A stretch of 64,000 nucleotides of DNA from Bostrychus sinensis. Lineage: Eukaryota > Chordata > Actinopteri > Gobiiformes > Eleotridae. Where the stretch lies: the NCBI GenBank assembly GCA_020698575.1, contig CM036243.1:40541707-40605706 (forward strand), in the 5' to 3' direction. Position numbers and translations under genes: made by a program. The notes under the pieces are model-generated. The model did no database searches and had not been told where the DNA came from. It was given only the letters and a program-made list of their open reading frames with translations. How positions within the stretch are numbered: position 1 is the first letter of the stretch; each line of letters starts with the position of its first letter. Below, piece by piece: positions 1-9,500 of this stretch.

Positions 1-655
1 GTCTAGTCCTAGTCTAGTCCTAGTTCTGACCTGGTCTAGTCCTGGTTCTGACCTGGTCTAGTTCTAGTCTAGTCCTAGTCTAGTCCTAGTTCTAACTTGG
101 TCTAGTCCTGGTTCTGACCTGGTCTAGTCCTGATTCTGACCTGGTCTAGTCCTAGTTCTGACCTAGTCTAGTCCTGGTTCTGACCTGGTCTAGTCTTGTT
201 CTAGTCCTAGTTCTAGTTCTAACCTAGTCTAGTCCCGGTTCTGACCTGGCCTAGTCCTGGTGTAGTCCTAGTCTAGTCCTAGTTCTAACTTGGTCTTGTC
301 CTGGTTCTGACCTGGTCTAGTCCTGATTCTGACCTGGTCTAGTCCTGATTCTGACCTGGTCTAGTCCTGGTCTAGTCCTAGTCCAGTCCTAGTTCTGACC
401 TGGTGTAGTCCTGGTTCTGACCTGGCCTAGTCCTGGTTCTGACCTGGCCTAGTCCTACTTCTGACCTGGCCTAGTCCTACTTCTGACCTGGCCTAGTCCT
501 ACTTCTGACGTGGTCTAGTCCTACTTCTGACGTGGTCTAGTCCTACTTCTGACGTGGTCTAGTCCTACTTCTGACCTGGTCTAGTCCTACTTCTGAACTG
601 GTCTAGTCCTACTTCTGACCTGGTCTAGTTCTGGTCTAGTCCTGGTCCTGACCCA
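1..655. repeat. Minisatellite, TCTAGTCCTGG-type units
   Basis: The first 655 bases are an imperfect tandem array built from the words TCTAGTCCTGG and TTCTGACCTGG, alternating as roughly 22-bp units with many deletions to 11 bp. A homogenised sub-block with ACTTCTGACSTGG lies near 460-630. The same TAGTCCTGG word recurs 3' of each NLR copy. It abuts the acceptor side of the RRP36-like exon, so it probably lies in that gene's intron. Confidence 0.9.
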
Positions 656-685
656 GTGTAAAGTGTGTGAACTTGTGTTTCACAG

Positions 686-771
686 CTGAGAGGAAGAAGC
701 TGCAGTTGTTGGAGAAATACCAGGATCTGAAGAGGAGCGGGGAACTGGAGAACTTCCTGACCAAGCGGTAA
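686..771 (+). CDS. rrp36: RRP36-like C-terminal exon (fragment)
   Basis: After a pyrimidine-rich tract and an AG at 684-685, an open stretch reads AERKKLQLLEKYQDLKRSG followed by ELENFLTKR and a TAA at 769-771. The pattern E-R-K-x-L-x-L-x-EK-x-x-x-LKRS-x-x-LENFL-x-x-KR matches, from memory, the C-terminal part of RRP36, a nucleolar protein for early 18S rRNA processing. In the human protein a further basic tail (RRNAGKDRR) follows. Here the frame stops, but a possible GT donor at 768-769 would leave room for another exon, which I could not find. It is the only piece of this gene in the window, so it is either the last exon of a gene lying to the left or a relic. Confidence 0.45.
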
Positions 772-1302
772 CTGCCCCCACAGCTGCACACAGATGCACC
801 ACCAGGCCTTCACTGACCCCCGCAGACAGAGGTCCAGCTGAGTCCATGAACACATCCAGGGTCTTACGGACGTCACTGCCAGTTTGGAGACGCAGACAGG
901 AGCAATGACACAATGTATTGTTTCACTCACGCCTGTTTGAATAATCTTGCATTTTCTGTCGCTGAGTTTCTGAGGCCGCACAGCGCTCAGTTTCACAAAC
1001 TTTTACCCACTACATCTAGTCTGCTCTCATTCATTTATCAAAAAAAAAAAAAAAAAAAAAAAACTGTGTACATCTCTGTACACTGATTCCTCACAGACAT
1101 TTTTAGATTTTGGAGTGAAACGGCAGCAGACAAAAAGTTTAAAGAAGTGAAGTGCTCTTTTTCTATGTTTATGTCTAAAATACCACAGCACTCTGCTGCC
1201 CTCTGCTGGTCTCTTCTAACTTATTTGTCTTATGATTTTAGACTTTTTCTTGTAAATACTTTATATGGTACCTAGAACTCATGTAATAACTGAAATAGAT
1301 GG
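772..1302. other. Non-coding, poly(A) run
   Basis: No gene seen. A pure A run occupies about 1040-1063, which could mark the 3' end of a retroposed sequence or be a simple repeat. The phrase around 880-920 (GTTTGGAGACGCAGACAGG...) has a diverged relative near 22610, so part of this is dispersed repeat. Confidence 0.5.
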
Positions 1303-1362
1303 CAGAGTGGCGTCACGAACAAGATCCATTTCATGACGGATCCTGTTCGTGACGCCACTCTG
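1303..1362. repeat. Palindromic hairpin, copy 1 of 3
   Basis: Arms 1303-1327 and 1338-1362 are reverse complements over 25 bp with one mismatch, around a 10-nt loop. The arm core is GGCGTCACGAACA followed by GATCC. The same hairpin, with similar downstream sequence, recurs at 47894-47939 and in decayed form at 22272. All three lie 3' of an NLR copy, so it is part of a dispersed element or of the duplicated unit. Confidence 0.85.
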
Positions 1363-1609
1363 GGGAAAAAAAGTGTTGTTTTTTGACTCTAACAAAATAG
1401 TACGGATTATCTCTGGTTTTGTTCAGAATTAACTTTATTTACCACAATTCTATCAATCACTCAGAAAACACATAAATAATTGAAAATAGCAGAGTATTTT
1501 TTAACTGAACATATTAACATATTTTCATAATCTTACAAATATAAAATGGACCCACATTTTTCTACTAGAGGGGAAAACCAGTATTTAGTCAAAAATGATA
1601 TTGTTTTTT

Positions 1610-1855
1610 TCAGTAGGTAACGGTCAGCACATTCACACTTTTGTTTTTGAGGCACACTTTGTTTTCTTGCTGTCTGCTCTTTATTCTGTACGACAGTAAG
1701 AGCTGCCTTAACAAGTGACTTTCTCCACTTGTCACATTAATAAATTTCAGTCTTATTTGATCTGATCTTAAATGATATTCCTTATTTACTGTCTCACACA
1801 TTTGACAGTTTTCTCTCCACACAGAAGCTTTTGATTTTTCATGTCCTGGATTCAT
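1610..1855 (-). other. Repeated 81-codon ORF in the duplicated 3' block
   Basis: This minus-strand ORF begins MNPGHEKSKASVWRENCQ and recurs almost unchanged at 19732-19959 and 38178-38405. It lies inside a repeated block (about 1630-2090) whose flanking non-coding sequence is equally conserved, so conservation alone does not show that it is translated. No domain is recognised. It may be an unannotated exon of the duplication unit or simply a chance frame. Confidence 0.3.
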
Positions 1856-2099
1856 CCTTCCATCTGATCAGAAACACAGTCTGCCCTCTCATTCTGACTC
1901 CTGTCTGCAGCACTGACACAGGAGCGTCCTGGTTTGTTTGGAGACAAAAGCTGATCACTGACTCATTTTTTACACCAGTTCACCTCCACTGAAGATTAAA
2001 ATGTATCATTAGACACAGAATCCAGTGTGGATGTGTGTTTTTCTGTGGAGAACACAGTGTTTTTGTCTGGGGCCTGTGTGAAAAGTTTGGAGAAAGAGT

Positions 2100-4300
2100 T
2101 TGAGAACTGTGCGAAATGATGTGAAATGTGTCCAACCGTTTGCAAACAGAGAACCTTGTGCTCATCAGAGTTTCAAGAGAAAAATCTACTGGATCCAAGT
2201 TTCATTAAAAGAGTTAAAGCGACCAAGAAAAATTTCAATAAGCACACTGATAATAATAATAATGTTTTATTTACAGGAAATTTTATTAAATTTGATGACA
2301 GAGCAATAAGATTAAAAAAAGATCCAGAGAAAACAGAGTGAGCTGAGAGCAGAAACTGGGTCAGTCTTATCCTGAAATACTGTTTACTGTTTGATTTGGA
2401 TCAATCCTAACTCAAACCTCTGATCTGAATTTTTTACAGACCTGTTTGCAAGAAATAGATGAATGTGTATATAGTCTGGATCTAAAGACACACTTCTGCA
2501 TGTCTAACTCAGTCAGCTCCTCTCATCAGAAACTGAAATGAAACTAAATTTCTCAGTGAGCTCCTGGACTCACACCTCAACTTCAAAGAGCTCACTCACA
2601 GCTCGACCAAGAAACATCATCAAAAACTTTAAGTCTATGACAAAACCAGAGCGTACCTGTGATCCTTGGTCTCTGAAACATGTCTACACACAGCTGTAGC
2701 ATGTACATTACTGTATATGTTATGTTATGTAGTACTGTGCAAGGACTAGATTAAGTGACAGTACAACTGTTATAATTTGGGCTAGTTCAGAAGAGGGGTT
2801 CAGCTCATGAAGGGAGTAGACAGAGTTTTTGGTGTGGTTTGGTACCATATATTGTGAAGTAATTAAAGACAAATAACATAAAATAACACATTCAATTCGA
2901 ATAGCCATTCACAATGGAAAATCAACATCACAGATAAATGCAATGCTGTACATATCAAAACCAAGCAATGTCCAAAGGATTCTCAATGACCCTGTCCCAA
3001 CCACAGTTTATACGATTCAAGTCCAGAGTGGTAACAGTCCAAAAGTGTTCTTGAGGGAGGGAATGTGAATGTGTGTTGGAGTTGGTTAACTAGTGAGATG
3101 CAAGGGGCAGAGTTTTTCAAAATGGCTGCAAGAGCCTCCGACCAGCCCAGCTTAGTTCTCCAGGCTTGCACTGGATAGTAATCTTTGGGCTTGAGGCCTA
3201 GTTTCTAGCTCACATCGGGCTATAAAACCTAACCTGTGCAGAAAACAGGACCAAGCATTCAATAAATCCATGTGTACAAAATTCACAGTTCAATAATAAT
3301 TAAATACAAGTTGAATTATAAATATTAACAATTCTAGAGCAATATTGTACAATATCAAAATAGTTTAGTCAATTCAATAATCATCATAAATAAAAATTTG
3401 CCATATTATATTTATATTAGTATAATGGGTAAATATATCAAAGATAAGGCTAAACAATAAACCTGATGCTAAGTGTTAACACACAAGGGATACTGAAAAA
3501 CCATTACATCTGTAAACACCACGTGTGCAGTGGAGTGCATTGGTTCTTTAGCACCAATGAAATACAATGTTTGGCCCGTTACAAATGCAGCAAAACACAT
3601 TAAAAAGTCACACACCATACAAACTAATGGGACTGGCTAGGCTAAGCTAGCCCATACAAACAAATAGTGCGGCAAGGCTAAGCTAGCGCTAACAGAGTTA
3701 CTCACCAATTACACAGTTTCTGTGTTAACCAACACTGCTTTCAACGGGCTTAAGCAGCGGTAGTAAGCGCCTATGAATTGTCAGTCAATACATATAGTTT
3801 CATGAGTTGTCATAACGTGTAAGCGAATAAAAAAGTAGGTAAACACCAACCTGTAGCAACTTCTTCCCTGTGTGTCCCTCACATCTCCCGGGCAGAGTCT
3901 GACTACCGGGTAATAAAGCACGACAACTGGCTGAGAGCGGTCCACGTGACCCATGACACACTCGAACACAATCAAAGAGTCACAGTGGAGCGAGAGTGAG
4001 AATCCAGAGATTTAGTGAATTTGGCACCTGGGTCCTCTGAACTGTGTCTCCAGTCTGGTCCCTCCCCACTAATAAAGTCCTCAAACCTGGGGCTCCACTT
4101 TTACAGCTGAGCTTTTAAGATCCACAGTAAACTTCCTGCCTGGGTCCACTATCACACTGCACTGAAGAAGTTTAACGCTCTGACATTTCACAATTACATT
4201 AAAAACCATGCCATCAAGTTATATTTTAGACCTGGTTTAGTCCTTCTTTAGGCCTGGTCTAGTCCTGGTTTAGTCCTGGGTCTGACCTGGTCCTCTCAGT
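2100..4300. other. Intergenic, no gene recognised
   Basis: About 2.2 kb of AT-rich sequence with only short, unconvincing ORFs. A few TAGTCCTGG words reappear at 4230-4290, immediately before the Tc1 element. I see no recognisable domain, RNA gene or terminal repeat. Confidence 0.5.
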
Positions 4301-4307
4301 ATAAGTA

Positions 4308-5925
4308 CAGTCGTATGAAAAAGTTTGGGCACCCCTGATCATTTTCAAGATTATCCTTTATAAATCATTGGTTGTTCGGATCAGCAATTTCAGTTAAATA
4401 TATCATATAGCAGACAAACACAGTGATATTTGAGAAGTGAAATGAAGTTTATAGGATTTACAGAAAGTGTGCAATAATTATTTAAACAAAAGTAGGCAGG
4501 TGCATAAATTTGGGCACCCTTGTTGTTTTATTGATTTTAATACCTTTAGCACACTAATTATTGGAACACAAAATTTGTTTGGTAAGCTCATTGACCCTTG
4601 ACCTACATACACAGGTGAAGCCGATCATGAGAAAGGGTATTTAAGGCGGCCAGTTGCAAGTTGTTTTCCTCTTTGCATCTTCTCTGAAGAGTGGCAACAT
4701 GGGAGCCTCAAAACAACTATCAAATGACCTGAAAACAAAGATTGTTCAACATCATGGTTTAGGGGAAGGATACAAAAAGCTAGGTCAGAAATTTCAGCTG
4801 TCAGTTTCCACTGTGAGGAACATAGTGAGGAAATGGAAGACCACAGGCACAGTTCTAGTTAAGGCCCAGAGTGGCAGGCCAAGAAAAATCTCAGATAAGC
4901 AGAGGCGAAGGATGGTGAGAACAGTTAAACTCAACCCACAGCTCCACAGACCTACAACATGATATTGCTGCAGATGGTGTCACTGTGCATCGATCAACTA
5001 TTCAGCGCACTTTGCACAAGGAGATGCTGTATGGGAGAGTAATGCGACGGAAGCCTTTTCTGCGCACATGCCAGACAAACAGAGTCGCTTGAGGTATGCT
5101 AAAGCACATTTGGACAAGCCAGCTTCATTTTGGAATAAGGTGCTGTGGACTGATGAAACTAAAATTGTGTTATTTGGACATAAGGGGCGGTATGCATGGC
5201 GGAAGAAGAGCACAGCATTCCAAGACAAACACTTGCTACCCACAGTAAAATTTGGTGGTGGTTCCATCATGCTGTGGGCCTGTGTGGCCAGTGCAGGTGC
5301 TGGAAATCTTGTTAAAGTTGAAGGTCGCATGGATTCCAGTCAGTATCAGCAGATTCTTGCAAACAATGTTCAAGAATCAGTGACAAAGTTGAAGTTGCGC
5401 CGGGGCTGGATGATTCAACAAGACAACGACCCTAAACAGTGCTCAAATTCTACTAAGGCATTCATGCAGAGGAACAAGTACAACGTTCTGGAATGGCCAT
5501 CTCAGTCCCCAGACCTGAATATTATTGAAAATCTGTGGTGTGATTTAAAGCGGGCTGTCCATGCTCGGGCACCATCAAACTTGACTGTACTGAAGATGTT
5601 TTGTAAAGAAGAATGAACAATCCAGACCCTCATTGGAAGCTATAGGAAGCGTTTAGAGGCTGTTATTTCTGCAAAAGGAGGATCTACTAAATATTGATGG
5701 AATTTTTCTGTTGGGGTGCCCAAATTTATGCACCTGCCTACTTTTGTTTAAGTAATTATTGCACACTTTCTGTAAATCCTATAAACTTCATTTCACTTCT
5801 CAAATATCACTGTGTTTGTCTGCTATATGATATATTTAACTGAAATTGACGCTCCGAACAACAAATGATTTATAAAGGATAATCTTGAAAATGATCAGGG
5901 GTGCCCAAACTTTTTCATACGACTG
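4308..5925 (+). mobile_element. Tc1/mariner transposon (full length, inactive)
   Basis: The element is bounded by TA dinucleotides at 4306-4307 and 5926-5927. It has inverted terminal repeats of about 210 bp (4308-4520 and 5713-5925) starting CAGTCGTATGAAAAAG. Total length is 1618 bp, the usual 1.6 kb of fish Tc1-like elements. The inside encodes a Tc1 transposase damaged by frameshifts and a nonsense codon. It is inserted just 3' of the copy A stop codon, splitting a run of TAGTCCTGG repeats, so it postdates that repeat. Confidence 0.95.
4699..5697 (+). pseudogene. Tc1-family transposase, broken
   Basis: The product would be a cut-and-paste DNA transposase. The N-terminus (MGASKQLSNDLKTKIVQHHG) and paired-type helix-turn-helix region, with a GRPRK AT-hook-like motif, are in one frame up to about 4950. 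The reading then shifts frame for the LQHDIAADGVTVHRSTIQR stretch and again near 5065. From there it runs open through LWTDETK (first Asp), QQDNDPK (second Asp) and NIIENLW (Glu), the DD34E triad. A TGA at 5614-5616 replaces the usual Trp after FCKEE, and the natural stop would be at 5695. At least two frameshifts plus one nonsense codon make it non-autonomous. Start chosen at the first Met of the conserved N-terminus. Confidence 0.9.
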
Positions 5926-5997
5926 TATGTGTTCCATAGAAGAGCCCAGGATTTAAACCATGGTCTAAAGCAGGTCTAAACCAGGACTAAACAGATT

Positions 5998-6542
5998 TTA
6001 GTCCGACAGAGCACACAGAGACACAGAGGAGTCTTCAATCCAGATCCTAAACCCAGAGATCAGAGTGTGAGTGAATGTGGAGTTGAAGGTGTGGAGGTGG
6101 ATCAGTCGGTCAGAGGAGACTGCGTAGAAGGACAGAGAGCCAGCAGGACAGTCCACATACACTGCTACTGTCCCAGAAGAGGAGGACGGGGAGTAGTGAG
6201 GGAGGAAGGATTGGTTGTCATTATGCCAAACATAGTAACCATCTTTAGAGCAGGACAGACTCCAAGACTGATTGTTGAGTCCAAATCCACTGTCAAAACT
6301 GCGTCCTTTCCTTCTGATTCCTCTGTAAGCCACTGATATATAAACCCTTCCACTCCACTGGACCTCCCAGTAACAGCGACCAGTCAGACCAGTAGAACAC
6401 AGAAGCTGAGGCCAGTCCTCAAATCTGTCCTGATGATCTGGATATGGCTGCTCCTCTCTCACACGTGTCACCTTCTTGTTGTTGTCAGACAGTTTGAGTT
6501 CTCTGTGAGCTGTGTTTGGATCCAGTGTGAGTTCACAGAAAT
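5998..6542 (-). CDS. Copy A, PRY-SPRY (B30.2) exon
   Basis: The terminal exon begins after CATCAG (acceptor at 6544-6543) with the PRY signature LTLDPNTAHREL, then VTRVREEQPYPDHQDRF and the SPRY core STGLTGRCYWEVQWSG, YRGIRRKG, NQSWSLSC and AVYVDCPAGSLSFY. It ends ALSD-stop and gives 180 residues, the normal size of this domain. B30.2 domains in TRIM and fish NLR proteins are ligand-recognition modules with variable loops. Loops that differ from copies B and C: the residues after DRF, those around SGRVYISV, RSFDSGFG, and KDGYYVWHNDNQS. Confidence 0.92.
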
Positions 6543-9500
6543 CTGATGGAGAGAAGACACAATACAGCAGCAGTTAGTCACCTGTCCACTCTGAACACAT
6601 GGACTTAGTGGACTTTACACAAACTTGCTTTGATTTTGTATCATGGGCACATTTTTAAAGCAGTTTATTGGAACATATCTTTAAAATCCATGAAGTGACC
6701 TAATTGTATGAGTGAGCATTTAATTGAGTTCTTCTTCTCCTGTTTATTGCTGTAGAACATAAAGCACGTCCTAAACCTCCAGCCTCTGACGTCACTACAC
6801 AGGAGTTTATTCACTTCTCTGTGCTTCATGAGACACAGTTTCTTCTTTAAGGCTCAAAGACACATCACTGAGCTTCATGTGTTTTCTATGAGGACTCTGT
6901 TTCCCATAATGCATTGTTTGTTTAACAAAAGGTCTTAAGACTTCATCACTTACACTTCCTGAGTCCTGGTGTTAACCACTCTGCTCCAGCAGGCTCCAGT
7001 CTGAAGGAAACACAGACATCACATCATGTTCTTTGAGTCAGGGCTCAGTGATGAATTTGCTGCTTTTCAGAACAAGCTGTCCACACATTTATTCAACTCA
7101 AATATGTTTTTATTATTAATCCTGCTCTTCTTCTGTAAATGTCCCAGAAAATCTCAGAGCAGTGTGTGCAGCAGAGTGTGGTTGTTCTGTCACTAGAACA
7201 AGTGGCTGAGAGGAGAACATCTAATAAAAGTACATTTGTTCAAACAGCTCTGACTAAAACAGTTCATATATCAGCAACAGTTTGAAAGAAGACATTTATC
7301 TGTTTTTATCAGTCATTTCTCTGAATAATGTTGTATTGTTCCTGTCCTGTGTGCACTGGTGTGACTGTCTGACTAACACTTCCAGACGTATTTATTCATC
7401 TCTGGGACACTGATACAATGAAGACCTACAGCATTTCTGTCTCTGTCAGTGTTTTATGGATTAGCCTCACTCTGCTGTTTACACCGGGACCTCACTGTTT
7501 TCTGACACAGCCAGAGAGCTTCACCTGTGTTACACCCAGACCTGGGACTGACCAAGATCTGTGCCTGCAGGGGGCGCTGCAGCTGCACATTTTACTGTGT
7601 GTTTAATAAGAACTGCTTTTATCTTTGAAATGGTTGCTTGGACACATGTCTTATCTTCATCTGTCCTTTCTGGACACACTGTCCACAGTTTGTGGTCTGT
7701 CCAGAGAAAACACAAGTCACAAATCTGACAGTGACAGCTGTTGTCAGAATCTGTGAGGGAGCCCTGACCTGGAGAAAGACGTCTGTGTGAAGTGGGACTG
7801 TTGGACGCTCACATCAACATCAGACTCAAACACACTTCTGTGTCTGTGGGATGTGTTTTTCAAATAAATCCATTAAACTGATTAAACTTTCCTCTCAGTG
7901 CCACCGCCTCAGTCTCTCTGTAAATGAGGAGCTTTTAGGAGCTTCCTCACAAATGTCATTTATGTTTTGATTGAAGACAAATGTAGATCATTTGGCTTCT
8001 ATCAGATTTTATTAAACAGTCTACATTAAAATTATATTGTATACATTGTTTGTGTTGATATTTGACTTTATATTTAATATTTTCTTTATTAAATACTTGA
8101 AAATAAGATGCACAGTCTGATAGAGTAAGAGCACAGAAGAGCTACTGGACTTCTGTGATGTCATTAACTTCACCTCGTCCCAAGTCTGGACACTGAGTCT
8201 GGACCTGAGTACAGCAGTCCAGAGTTTGCAGATTGGGAGCTGAGCATGGTCTCTGTTCTGGTGTAAATGGTCACATTTAGGTATTTTCTACCTTCATGGG
8301 TACTCAAAGTGCTTTACATCAAGGAACCATTCACCCATTCACACAGTGTGTGCTGACACTGAAAGCAATGGTGGGAGTGGCGGGTTTGAACTGCCAACCT
8401 TCTGGTTAGTGGACAAGCAGCTCTACCAACTGAGCTACTGCTGCCCAGTGTTGGTGGTGCTGAACCTCTGGACTGCTCTGCGTCTGAATGACCCATATCT
8501 GACCAGAAACTCCTCTCCTTCAGAGTTCAAATCACTGCTGCCACCACTTCAGGTCATCAGGTTTCTGAGTTTACATCAGATCCTGCACCAGCATCGTTCC
8601 TATCAAGGAAGAGCTCTGTGGAAACATCTGCTGAGCAGCTGACCTGGTCCAGAGCAGAATAACTTCCAGTAGAAGATAAGAAACATGTACGCTGACCAAT
8701 CGGTGAGAAATGAGCTGCTGTGTGAGCGAGTGAAGGAGGAGGAGAAAACTGCAGCACAGAGGGAGAAAAAAGAAGTGCACAAGACAAAAGCAGACACATT
8801 TACCACATTCACTGCTCTCTAGTTTTATTGATCTATTTTATATTAATTTGTGTGTTTTAGTGAATTATTCTTATTATTAACTTGAGGCACAAAGTGTCAC
8901 AGTTTTCACATATTTGGTGTTGTGCTGTTTAAGTCATGGTTCTCCTCAGCCTCTGGACTGACTGATGACTGACTGTGTAAACAGCTGGATTGGAGAGGTG
9001 CACACAGTTAAAACCTTCCCAAGAGAGCTCCAGTTTTTAGCCATTTAATGCTGACATCTACACTTGTAATGAAACATGTTTGATAAATGAGAGTCATGAT
9101 CCCAGAGCTGTCCTGACCTGAGAGTGTCCAGTCTGCAGTGGGGGTCCTCCTGTAGAGCAGACAGGAGCTTTACTCCTGTGTCTCCTGGATGGTTGTAGCT
9201 CAGGTCCAGGTCTCTCAGATGGGAGGGGTTGGACCTCAGAGCTGAGGCCAGAGAAGCACAGCCTTCCTCTGAGATCAGACAACCTGAGAGTCTGAGAACA
9301 CACAACATTATACACAATCAGTCAAATAACAAGTCTCTTATCTGCTTTAACAGGGGACAGTCCAGGAGCCACACAGTTCACTGCACTGTTGTCAGAGGAG
9401 GCTCTCAGTCATCCAGGTCATCATGACATACAGGTTTAGCATTAAACACATCACCAGTCAAATTATATGTCTCTTATCTGCATTAGTAGGTCACACTGCA

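Noticed and set aside
8381..8437. A possible tRNA gene
   Set aside because: A- and B-box-like sequences are present but the body continues into a SINE. The anticodon arm and a 3' acceptor stem were not convincing.
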